From Congregibacter sp. (GTDB lineage Bacteria; Pseudomonadota; Gammaproteobacteria; Pseudomonadales; Halieaceae): a stretch of DNA of 24,658 bases. The stretch's first letter is position 1, and the number at the start of each line of letters is the position of its first letter. Where the stretch lies: positions 1 through 24,658 of the forward strand of contig JACETJ010000003.1 of the NCBI GenBank assembly GCA_013911345.1, in the 5' to 3' direction. Positions 18,481-24,658 of the stretch are shown in pieces. The position numbers and the translations under genes are program-made. Below the pieces are notes generated by a model that saw nothing but the letters and a program-made list of their open reading frames with translations, had not been told where the DNA came from and did not search any database.

Positions 18481-18732
18481 CTAGTCTTGTGTTTCGGCTT
18501 CTTCGGTAGCGCTTGGGCCAGGGTCCCAGGGGTTTTGTTGGCCGAGCTGGCCTGTTATGACGCCGAACAGAATGACCAAAAGCAGGCATGCGCCGAGGCC
18601 CAGACGAACGCCCAGCGAAGTGAACAGACGCTTTTTATTTGGGTCGCCCCGATCTGACATCAGAAAAACCAAACCTGAGGCGAGGCTGGCGACAAGCGCT
18701 ATCATGAGTATCACTATGAGGGTCTTGAGCAT
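18481..18732 (-). CDS. Small two-helix membrane protein (DUF2909-like)
   Basis: An 83-residue protein with two predicted transmembrane helices (about 3-25 and 42-62) separated by a charged stretch with DRGDPNKKR, and an acidic C-terminal tail. It resembles the DUF2909/twin-transmembrane proteins coded on the opposite strand between coxC and SURF1 in Pseudomonas. No function is known; its position suggests a role in oxidase biogenesis. The ATG at 18732 has AAGGA eight bases upstream. The frame continues far upstream, antisense to SURF1, but the family begins with the MLKTLIVIL seen here. Confidence 0.85.
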   Translation of the reverse strand: MLKTLIVILMIALVASLASGLVFLMSDRGDPNKKRLFTSLGVRLGLGACLLLVILFGVITGQLGQQNPWDPGPSATEEAETQD

Positions 18733-18750
18733 GGCGGAAATCCTTTTGAC

Positions 18751-18778
18751 TCCGCTTCGCGAATAGTCAGGAAGCGGA
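18751..18778. repeat. Perfect 8-bp inverted repeat between two divergent genes
   Basis: TCCGCTTC (18751-18758) and GAAGCGGA (18771-18778) are exact inverted copies 12 bases apart. They lie in the 67-base gap between the DUF2909-like gene (minus) and SURF1 (plus), a good place for an operator. A hairpin in the SURF1 leader is the alternative reading. Confidence 0.6.
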
Positions 18779-18799
18779 TGGAACACGAGTCGGACAGAG

Positions 18800-19582
18800 A
18801 TGCAGTTTAACCGAAGCTTGGGCCCGCTCAGTATTGGCGGCGATGTGCGTGCCGTGTTGGCTGGCATCATCCTGTTTGGGCTGTTGGTGAACCTCGGCTT
18901 TTGGCAGTTGGGCCGTGCGAGCGAGAAGACGGCGCTAGAGGCTCGATGGGAGGCTCGCGCAGCGATGCCGGCGGTGGCGCCTGAGCTACTGATGCCCGAA
19001 GTGCTATCAAACGAGGTGACCGCAGCCCTCGCTGACCGACAGGTGCGGTGGCAGGCATCGTTTAGTGCCAATGATTACCTGTTACTCGACAATCGACTAC
19101 ACCGCGGCGGGGTCGGTTACCACGTCATTGCACTGGCAGAATCGGAGGCGGGCGTCATCCCCTTGAACTTGGGCTGGTTGGCCGGAGACCCGTCTCGCAG
19201 AACGACGCCGACACCCATACTCCCGGAAGGGCGTGTCGTCATAGAAGGACGAATTTATGTGCCCAGCGGCACGCCTCTCATGATGCAAAAGCCAGAGGCG
19301 CCCGCAGCATTGCCGGCGACCGTGCAGACCCTTTACTGGGATAACTGGCAGCGTTCGCTTGAGGCACTCTCGGGCCGCACCGTATTCCCCTTTGAAGTCA
19401 GGATCCAGCCTAACTCGCCCCATGCATTGGTGGCAGAGTGGGCCGTCGTCAATCAGTCACCCTCAAAGCACATTGGTTACGCGGTGCAGTGGTTTGCGAT
19501 GGCGGCAGTGCTTCTGGTCATTGGGTTGTTGCGCTTGACCAACTTGAGGTCCCTTCTTAGTGGGAAGCGCGCGCATGACTGA
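18800..19582 (+). CDS. SURF1 family cytochrome oxidase assembly protein
   Basis: A 260-residue protein with the SURF1 layout: an N-terminal transmembrane helix (about 17-35) ending in GFWQLGRASEK, a periplasmic domain (LLDNRLHRGGVGYHV, IPLNLGWLAGD) and a C-terminal helix preceded by SPSKHIGYAVQWFAMA. SURF1 binds haem a and helps insert it into subunit I. It starts at ATG 18800 after a weak ribosome-binding site. It is separated from coxC by the terminator and by the minus-strand two-helix gene, so it must have its own promoter; I could not identify a convincing one. Its stop overlaps the next gene by eight bases. Confidence 0.95.
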   Translation: MQFNRSLGPLSIGGDVRAVLAGIILFGLLVNLGFWQLGRASEKTALEARWEARAAMPAVAPELLMPEVLSNEVTAALADRQVRWQASFSANDYLLLDNRLHRGGVGYHVIALAESEAGVIPLNLGWLAGDPSRRTTPTPILPEGRVVIEGRIYVPSGTPLMMQKPEAPAALPATVQTLYWDNWQRSLEALSGRTVFPFEVRIQPNSPHALVAEWAVVNQSPSKHIGYAVQWFAMAAVLLVIGLLRLTNLRSLLSGKRAHD

Positions 19583-20237
19583 TGCCGCCGCGCCGTCACA
19601 GCGTCGTCGTGCCCGGCTGATGCTGATTCTGATCGCCGGCATTCCCTTGAGCATGATGCTCGGCGCGACGGCGCTATGGTGGGCAGTAGAGCAAGGGCAT
19701 GTCGATATTTTGGGTAGTGTGGGCACCGCTAACCATGGGGAGCTGATCGACCCCCCACGCTCTGTGAGTGATGTCGTTTTCCAACACGAGGGTGTTGCCG
19801 AGACGCTGTGGCAGGACCTGCCAGCGAAGTGGCGGTTGCTGGTCGTGCAGCGCGGCGACATGTGTGACGCAATCTGCCAGCAACAGCTGTATCAAACCCG
19901 GCAAATCCATATCGCGTTGGGCAAAAACTTTAATCGCGTTGGCAGGGTCGTCCTGGGTGACATTGCCCCCACAGCAGTCACCGTCACACCTGAGGCAGAG
20001 CAGGGCAGCTCGGCTACCAGTCTGTCAGATTGGCTCGCCCAAGAGCACGTCGGCATCACCGCACTGACCGTATCATCGGAGAGGCTGAGTGAGCTCGCTC
20101 CAGAGGTGCTGGCGTCACCGACGCAATGGTATGTGGTGGATCCCGCGGGCTGGATCATGATGCGGGTCTCGGATGAGCTCTACTACAAGGATGTGATCTC
20201 TGATCTCCGTTTTCTGCTGAAACACTCGGGAGGCTAA
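19575..20237 (+). CDS. Membrane-anchored CX3C protein of the cox assembly cluster
   Basis: A 220-residue protein of unassigned function. Seen: a basic start (SQRRRARL), one transmembrane helix (about 16-38) and a periplasmic domain with a CX3C pair, Cys97 and Cys101, in GDMCDAICQQQLYQTRQ, then DPAGWIMMRV and YYKDVISDLRFLLKHS near the end. The layout recalls a thioredoxin-like/Sco fold (compare CPDIC in the next gene), but the position of the Sco copper-binding His is not occupied by His in my hand alignment. The Pseudomonas cox cluster has a hypothetical gene here, after SURF1. A thiol or copper-relay role in CuA maturation is plausible but unproven. ATG 19575 lies within the SURF1 3' end, implying coupling; GTG 19560 is an alternative. 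Confidence 0.8.
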   Translation: MTDAAAPSQRRRARLMLILIAGIPLSMMLGATALWWAVEQGHVDILGSVGTANHGELIDPPRSVSDVVFQHEGVAETLWQDLPAKWRLLVVQRGDMCDAICQQQLYQTRQIHIALGKNFNRVGRVVLGDIAPTAVTVTPEAEQGSSATSLSDWLAQEHVGITALTVSSERLSELAPEVLASPTQWYVVDPAGWIMMRVSDELYYKDVISDLRFLLKHSGG

Positions 20238-20243
20238 ACCGCT

Positions 20244-20894
20244 ATGTCTGGATCCAGGAAGCGCGGCGTGCGCCTGACGATCGTCGGGGTGCTGTTGTTC
20301 ATGACCGTGGTGGTAGCCAGCTTTGTTCACCGCATTGGTGAGCCGCGGATCATGAGTGTGGCTGAAACCCGGGCCAACGGCCTGTTTCTTTTTGATACCC
20401 CGAGGGCGGTGGGTGAGTTCTCGCTGGTTGATCATCACGCCAAACCTTTTACTCCCAGCGCCTTGGTTGGCCACTGGACGCTGGTGTTTTTTGGCTTCAC
20501 ACACTGTCCCGATATCTGTCCGACCACCATGGCCGAGCTCGCCGAGCTGAAGGCGCAGCTGGCTGATACCGAAGCGAGAGGCGCCCGCGTTGCGATGGTC
20601 TCTGTCGACCCTGCGCGGGACACGCCCCAGCGTCTGGCGGAGTACGTGCCCTATTTTCATCCCGATTTTTTGGGTGTCACGGGGGAGTTCGCGGATATCC
20701 TCAGCTTTGCGCAGCGGCTTAACGCCCCATTTCGCAAGGTCAGCGAGCCCGAGGGTGCCTATCAGATGGAGCACAGCGCCAACGTGATGTTGATTAACCC
20801 CCGCGGTGACTACCACGGCTTTTTTCGCGCCCCGCTCGACATCCCCAAAATGCGGGTAACCTTACGCTCTACGCAGTACGTGTGGGAGCACTGA
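20244..20894 (+). CDS. Sco1/SenC copper chaperone for CuA
   Basis: A 216-residue protein with an N-terminal signal-anchor (about 9-28) and a periplasmic thioredoxin-like domain. The copper-binding residues are complete: CPDIC (Cys88, Cys92) in FFGFTHCPDICP, and His177 in MEHSANVMLINP. VSVDPARDTPQRL is also typical of the family. Sco delivers copper to, or reduces, the CuA site of CoxB. It follows the CX3C gene by six bases and precedes polA by four. Pseudomonas has ctaA and ctaB between the CX3C-type gene and senC as I remember it; they are not here. Confidence 0.96.
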   Translation: MSGSRKRGVRLTIVGVLLFMTVVVASFVHRIGEPRIMSVAETRANGLFLFDTPRAVGEFSLVDHHAKPFTPSALVGHWTLVFFGFTHCPDICPTTMAELAELKAQLADTEARGARVAMVSVDPARDTPQRLAEYVPYFHPDFLGVTGEFADILSFAQRLNAPFRKVSEPEGAYQMEHSANVMLINPRGDYHGFFRAPLDIPKMRVTLRSTQYVWEH

Positions 20895-20898
20895 CCTC

Positions 20899-23667
20899 AT
20901 GGCAAATCGGCTTATTCTGGTGGATGGATCGTCGTATCTGTTTCGTGCTTATCACGCCCTGCCTCCGCTCACCAACTCGAAAGGCTTAAACACCGGCGCT
21001 GCCAAAGGGGTGATTGGCATGATCCGTAAGCTGGTAGCCGATTACACAGGCGACCAGGTGGTCGTGGTGTTCGATGCCAAAGGCCCCACCTTTCGCAACG
21101 ACATTTATCCGGAGTACAAGGCCAATCGCCCGCCTATGCCCGATGAGCTGCGGGAGCAAATCGAACCGATCCACGACACCATTCGCGCCATGGGTTTGCC
21201 GCTGATTTGCATTGGGGGTGTCGAAGCAGACGACGTCATCGGCACGCTGTCAGTGCAGGCCGCTGGCATTGGGCGAGAGGTGGTGATCTCCACCGGTGAC
21301 AAGGACATGGCGCAACTGGTCAACGACCACGTCACGCTCATCAACACGATGAACAATACGACCATGGATCACGACGGCGTCGTCGATAAGTTCGGCGTGC
21401 CGCCCGCACTGATCATCGATCTGTTAGCGTTAATGGGCGACAAGGTCGACAACATTCCCGGTGTGGCGGGAGTGGGAGAGAAAACCGCAACAGCGTTGTT
21501 GCAACATCTTGGCGGGATTGACGCCATCTATGAGCAGCTTGATGCCGTTGTGGACTTACCTATACGCGGCGCTAAAAGTCTGGCCATCAAACTGGAAGGC
21601 GCCAAGGGTGACGCTGAGCTGAGTTATGAGCTCGCAACCATCAAGACCGACTGTGATCTGGGGCTGGCCGAGGGAGATCTTGATTCGAACCCGCCGGATA
21701 ACGAGGCGTTGCTTGGGCTGTTTCGGGAGCTGGAATTCAAAACCTGGTTGGAGGCCCTACTCAAGGGGGACGGGGCAGCCGCCGCGGGGACGGCGGCAAA
21801 GGATGCGCCTGTCGCCGATAGTGCAGAGGAGGCTTCAGAGTTGGAGCCTGCCGCCGCCTCGGTTGAAGTCACCACAGTATTAGAGCAGGCGGTTTTCGAC
21901 GACTGGCTCGCCAAACTCGAAGCCGCCGAGCTGTTTGCTTTTGACACCGAGACGACGAGCCTCGACTACATGGTCGCGGAAGTGGTCGGTGTGTCGTTTG
22001 CTGTCGAGCCCGGCGCAGCGGCATACGTGCCCCTCGCGCATGACTACCCGGGCGCGCCAGATCAGCTGAATCGCGACGCCGTGCTTGAAGCACTTCGACC
22101 CCTTCTGGAGGATGCGCAGACCGCCAAGGTGGGCCAGCATCTGAAATACGACGCCAACGTACTGGCCAATCACGGCATTACCCTGCGCGGCATTCAAGAC
22201 GACACGATGCTCGAGTCCTACATACTGGATGCAGCGGGGAGCCGCCACGACCTCGATACCCTAGCGCTGAAATACCTTGGCCAGCGGACGATTCATTTTG
22301 AAGACATTGCGGGCAAAGGTGCTAAGCAATTGACCTTCAATCAGGTGCCGATAGAACAGGCCGCGCCTTACGCCGCCGAGGACGCTGAGGTCACGCTCCG
22401 TTTGCACCAGATGCTGTCGGAAAAACTCAATCAGGCGGCCTCACTCGCCACGCTTTACCGGGAGCTGGAGATGCCGCTGGTACCTGTGCTGTCCCGCATT
22501 GAGCGCAACGGCGCTCTGGTCTGTCGGGACACGCTTGCCGCCCACAGTCAGGAGTTAGGAGGGCGCATTTTGTCGCTGGAAGCCAAGGCCCACGAGCTGG
22601 CTGGCGGGCCCTTTAATCTCGGCTCGCCCAAGCAACTCGGCGAGATCCTGTTTAACCAGCTGGAGCTACCTGTATTGCGCAAGACGCCTAAGGGTGCGCC
22701 ATCGACGGCTGAGGAGGTGCTCGCAGAGTTGGCGCTGGATTACCCGTTACCGGCGGTGCTCATGGAGTACCGCAGCCTCAGCAAGCTGAAGTCAACTTAC
22801 ACCGACAAGTTACCGGAGATGATCGACTCGCGAACTGGCCGAGTTCACACGTCTTATCATCAGGCGGTGACGGCTACCGGCCGCTTGTCGTCCTCAGACC
22901 CCAATCTCCAGAATATTCCCATTCGCACCGAGGAAGGCCGGCGTATCCGCCAAGCCTTTATCGCAGCACCCGGATGCAAAATTGTTGCTGCAGACTATTC
23001 GCAGATCGAACTGCGCATCATGGCGCACCTCTCTCAGGATGAGGGCCTGCTGAACGCTTTTGCCAATGAGCTAGATGTGCACAGTGCCACCGCCGCCGAG
23101 GTTTTTGGGGTCGAGATTGATGCCGTCTCCGGGGATCAGCGCCGCAAGGCGAAGGCGATCAACTTCGGGTTGATTTATGGCATGTCGGCCTTTGGTTTGG
23201 CCAAGCAGCTGGGGCTGGGCAGGAACGAGGCTCAGGAATACATCGATCTGTATTTTGCCCGATACCCCGGGGTGGCGGACTACATGGCGCGGACCCGCGA
23301 GATCGCTCACGAGACTGGCTATGTGGAAACACTGAAGGGTCGTCGCCTCTACTTGCCAGAGATCAATGCCCGGAATCGACAGCGGCAGCAGGCCGCTGAG
23401 CGCACCGCGATCAATGCGCCCATGCAGGGCACGGCCGCGGATATGATCAAGATGGCCATGCTGGCCGTTGATGAGTGGCTGGCAGGCTCAACAATCGATG
23501 CACGAATGATCATGCAGGTGCATGACGAACTGGTTTTCGAGGTCGAGACAGGTGCGGTGGATGAGCTGCGTGAGACGGTGGGGCGGTTGATGTCAGAAGT
23601 GGGCTTGCTCGATGTGCCGTTGCTCGTGGAGGCGGGCACGGGCGACAACTGGGATGAGGCCCACTGA
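20899..23667 (+). CDS. polA: DNA polymerase I
   Basis: A 922-residue, complete three-domain Pol I (E. coli 928). The 5' nuclease domain spans about 1-285 with VEADDVIGTL, STGDKDMAQL and the HhH segment GDKVDNIPGVAGVGEKTA. An Ala/Glu-rich linker (about 290-325) leads to the 3'-5' exonuclease with Asp349 and Glu351 in FDTETTS and YAAEDAE, so proofreading looks active. The polymerase domain has motif A Asp699 in DYSQIELR, the O-helix RRKAKAINFGLIYG and motif C Asp876 in VHDELV. The constant -6 offset from E. coli shows there are no large indels. It starts four bases after sco with only a distant GGGAG, so read-through from the cox assembly genes is likely. It is convergent with engB. Confidence 0.98.
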   Translation: MANRLILVDGSSYLFRAYHALPPLTNSKGLNTGAAKGVIGMIRKLVADYTGDQVVVVFDAKGPTFRNDIYPEYKANRPPMPDELREQIEPIHDTIRAMGLPLICIGGVEADDVIGTLSVQAAGIGREVVISTGDKDMAQLVNDHVTLINTMNNTTMDHDGVVDKFGVPPALIIDLLALMGDKVDNIPGVAGVGEKTATALLQHLGGIDAIYEQLDAVVDLPIRGAKSLAIKLEGAKGDAELSYELATIKTDCDLGLAEGDLDSNPPDNEALLGLFRELEFKTWLEALLKGDGAAAAGTAAKDAPVADSAEEASELEPAAASVEVTTVLEQAVFDDWLAKLEAAELFAFDTETTSLDYMVAEVVGVSFAVEPGAAAYVPLAHDYPGAPDQLNRDAVLEALRPLLEDAQTAKVGQHLKYDANVLANHGITLRGIQDDTMLESYILDAAGSRHDLDTLALKYLGQRTIHFEDIAGKGAKQLTFNQVPIEQAAPYAAEDAEVTLRLHQMLSEKLNQAASLATLYRELEMPLVPVLSRIERNGALVCRDTLAAHSQELGGRILSLEAKAHELAGGPFNLGSPKQLGEILFNQLELPVLRKTPKGAPSTAEEVLAELALDYPLPAVLMEYRSLSKLKSTYTDKLPEMIDSRTGRVHTSYHQAVTATGRLSSSDPNLQNIPIRTEEGRRIRQAFIAAPGCKIVAADYSQIELRIMAHLSQDEGLLNAFANELDVHSATAAEVFGVEIDAVSGDQRRKAKAINFGLIYGMSAFGLAKQLGLGRNEAQEYIDLYFARYPGVADYMARTREIAHETGYVETLKGRRLYLPEINARNRQRQQAAERTAINAPMQGTAADMIKMAMLAVDEWLAGSTIDARMIMQVHDELVFEVETGAVDELRETVGRLMSEVGLLDVPLLVEAGTGDNWDEAH

Positions 23668-23673
23668 CGGAAC

Positions 23674-24336
23674 TCACTCTGCTGCCTGTGGTTCTGCCTC
23701 TTGATCTATTACCGATTCGTCTGTTAGCCACCGGTTGACCTGTTTCCCTAACTCGTCGACACCTTGGCGCTTAAGAGACGAAAAACACTGCACGCTGACC
23801 AGCTCGGCATGCGGCGCCAGCTCACTGCGAACAGCCAGCAGCGTATTCTGTGCCGGGCCGCGTTTCAGTTTGTCTGACTTGGTCAGCAGGATGTGCACCG
23901 GCATGCTGGCGGCGATTGCCCAACCCAGCATCTGCTTATCCGGGTCAGTGAGCGGGTGCCGGATATCCATCAGCATCACCAAGCCGCGGAGGCTTTCCCG
24001 ATATTGCAGATAGCGCTCCAGCTGCTGATTCCATTTTTTCTTGACCGCCAGCGGTACTTTGGCGAAGCCATACCCCGGCAGGTCGACCAGTCTTTGGCGG
24101 TCGCTGAGGGCGAAAAAATTGATGAGTTGTGTGCGGCCAGGGGTTCGCGATGTGCGCGCCAGCTTCCCCTGGCCTGTTAAGGTATTGATCGCACTCGATT
24201 TTCCGGAGTTGGATCTGCCCGCGAAGGCCACTTCCCAACCGAGGTCGGGCGGGGCGTTCTCAACCGCGCTGGCACTTTGCATAAAAGTGGCTTGGCGGAA
24301 ATTCACGGGGCTGGGGGTGGCGTTAATGTCGGTCAT
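23674..24336 (-). CDS. engB: Ribosome biogenesis GTPase EngB/YsxC
   Basis: A 220-residue TrmE-Era-type GTPase needed for assembly of the large ribosomal subunit. G motifs: G1 [10 protein letters not shown]2 around [10 protein letters not shown]3 DLPGYG, G4 TKSDKL and G5-like SSLKRQG. I chose the ATG at 24336 ([18 protein letters not shown]), the usual N terminus just before the conserved F...F.S. The frame continues to 24489 without homology. No strong Shine-Dalgarno is seen. The stop is six bases from the polA stop. In E. coli and Pseudomonas the polA-engB gap holds a small RNA gene (Spot 42, ErsA); there is no room for one here. Confidence 0.96.
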   Translation of the reverse strand: MTDINATPSPVNFRQATFMQSASAVENAPPDLGWEVAFAGRSNSGKSSAINTLTGQGKLARTSRTPGRTQLINFFALSDRQRLVDLPGYGFAKVPLAVKKKWNQQLERYLQYRESLRGLVMLMDIRHPLTDPDKQMLGWAIAASMPVHILLTKSDKLKRGPAQNTLLAVRSELAPHAELVSVQCFSSLKRQGVDELGKQVNRWLTDESVIDQEAEPQAAE

Positions 24337-24344
24337 TTTGCGAT

Positions 24345-24372
24345 TTGTGCCAAGACACGGAACGTCTATAAT
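24345..24372 (+). promoter_or_regulatory. Probable promoter of the gene at 24577
   Basis: TATAAT (24367-24372) is preceded at 16 bases by TTGTGC (24345-24350). Transcription would begin near 24379, leaving an unusually long leader of about 198 bases. On the minus strand the same spot reads TATAGA (24365-24370), which could act as -10 for engB about 22 bases from its start; the two promoters would then overlap. Confidence 0.45.
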
Positions 24373-24381
24373 GCCACGCTC

Positions 24382-24401
24382 TTCGGGGCTCCATGCCCGA
24401 A
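24382..24401 (+). promoter_or_regulatory. Short hairpin at the start of the predicted leader
   Basis: TTCGGG (24382-24387) pairs perfectly with CCCGAA (24396-24401) around an eight-base loop. It lies within a few bases of the predicted transcription start of the gene at 24577. No T-tract follows, so it is not a terminator. Confidence 0.4.
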
Positions 24402-24425
24402 ATACCTGAGTGATTTTGACAATGT

Positions 24426-24441
24426 GCGTCACGTGTGACGC
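24426..24441. promoter_or_regulatory. Near-perfect 16-bp palindrome, candidate operator
   Basis: GCGTCACGTGTGACGC consists of two exact seven-base inverted halves with a two-base centre and includes CACGTG. It lies between engB and the divergent gene at 24577. The short centre favours a dimeric protein-binding site over an RNA hairpin. Confidence 0.45.
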
Positions 24442-24448
24442 CGCTGAG

Positions 24449-24509
24449 CCTGACTGACCCCAGAGACACGCGCGCTTCAACGAGCGCAATAAGCCTCCGG
24501 GGAGTCAGG
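24449..24509 (+). promoter_or_regulatory. Long-range stem with an internal hairpin in the predicted leader
   Basis: CCTGACT (24449-24455) pairs with AGTCAGG (24503-24509), and after a two-base bulge CCCC (24458-24461) pairs with GGGG (24499-24502). The enclosed loop contains a second hairpin around 24473-24488 (GCGCT...AGCGC with a CAAC loop). Together these give a bulged, branched structure of about 60 bases. It matches no known riboswitch I recognise. Confidence 0.4.
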
Positions 24510-24524
24510 TGGCATAAAAGCAAG

Positions 24525-24559
24525 ACGAAAAACGAAGAACGAAAGACGAAAGATAAAGA
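24525..24559. repeat. Heptamer tandem repeat ACGAAAN upstream of the gene at 24577
   Basis: Successive seven-base units read ACGAAAA, ACGAAGA, ACGAAAG, ACGAAAG and the degenerate ATAAAGA, in exact register from 24525. The tract is purine-rich, has almost no T, and ends six bases before the Shine-Dalgarno GAGG (24565-24568). Confidence 0.75.
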
Positions 24560-24576
24560 CATCAGAGGGTCTGACC

Positions 24577-24658
24577 ATGAGAACATCTTCATTTATCCGC
24601 TCCACTGTTATTCGAGTTGCGGCGATCGCGGCATTGGCTGCAGCGCCGACAGTGTTTG
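24577..24658 (+). CDS. Secreted protein, probably c-type cytochrome, 5' end only
   Basis: Only 27 codons are in the window. The ATG has GAGG eight bases upstream. The translation MRTSSFIRSTVIRVAAIAAL plus AAAPTVF is a textbook signal peptide: two or three Arg, then an Ala-rich hydrophobic core. In Pseudomonas the gene beside engB and divergent from it encodes a cytochrome c (cc4 type), and I infer the same here. No CxxCH lies in the visible part, so identity is not proven. If it is cc4, it is a likely electron donor to the oxidase encoded upstream. Confidence 0.6.
   Translation, partial: MRTSSFIRSTVIRVAAIAALAAAPTVF

Noticed and set aside
24416..24421. Perfect -35-like TTGACA upstream of the gene at 24577
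   Set aside because: No -10-like hexamer lies 16-18 bases downstream (the sequence there is CGCCGC), so it does not make a promoter as it stands.

Overview
This is an ordinary-looking piece of gammaproteobacterial chromosome. It holds densely packed housekeeping, translation, potassium-uptake and aerobic-respiration genes. I see no prophage, insertion sequence, integrase, toxin-antitoxin pair, CRISPR array, rRNA or tRNA. GC content looks moderately high (an impression, not a count). Gene order matches what I remember of the origin-proximal region of Pseudomonas: glyQ, a lipid A acyltransferase, trkA, rsmB, fmt, def, a LysM gene, dprA, tsaC, hemF and aroE, then a caa3-type cytochrome oxidase cluster, then polA, engB and a c-type cytochrome. 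A marine gammaproteobacterium of the Halieaceae/Cellvibrionales kind fits, but that placement is inference.

Layout. (1) 1-2161: the 5' part of glyQ (minus) diverges from an LpxL/HtrB-type acyltransferase overlapped by djlA (plus). (2) 2229-7919: a minus-strand run def-fmt-rsmB-trkA-trkH, probably one operon from a good -10 box at 8011-8016. It couples initiator-tRNA formylation and deformylation with 16S rRNA methylation and Trk potassium uptake. (3) 8076-12931: a plus-strand run of a TsaP-like LysM protein, dprA, tsaC, hemF and aroE. (4) 12943-13881: a gamma-class carbonic anhydrase-like protein (minus) divergent from a small YheV-like zinc-ribbon protein. (5) 14101-18403: coxB-coxA-ctaG-coxC, ending in a clear intrinsic terminator. 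Then come a small two-helix membrane protein (minus) and SURF1, a membrane-anchored CX3C protein, a Sco copper chaperone and polA (all plus). (6) 23674-24658: engB (minus) and the first 27 codons of a secreted, probably cytochrome c, protein (plus). They are separated by 240 bp with several inverted repeats and a seven-base tandem repeat.

How it fits together. CoxB/A/C form the haem-copper oxidase. CtaG and Sco supply copper to CuB and CuA. SURF1 helps haem a insertion. The secreted protein at the right edge may be an electron donor. The haem a synthesis genes ctaA and ctaB, which I expect between the CX3C gene and sco, are not in this window. HemF supplies protoporphyrin precursors upstream. 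polA follows sco by four bases and may be partly transcribed with the assembly genes.

I did not find a convincing undescribed system. The best leads are the structured engB/cytochrome intergenic region with its heptamer repeat, and the Sco-like CX3C protein that seems to lack the copper-binding histidine.
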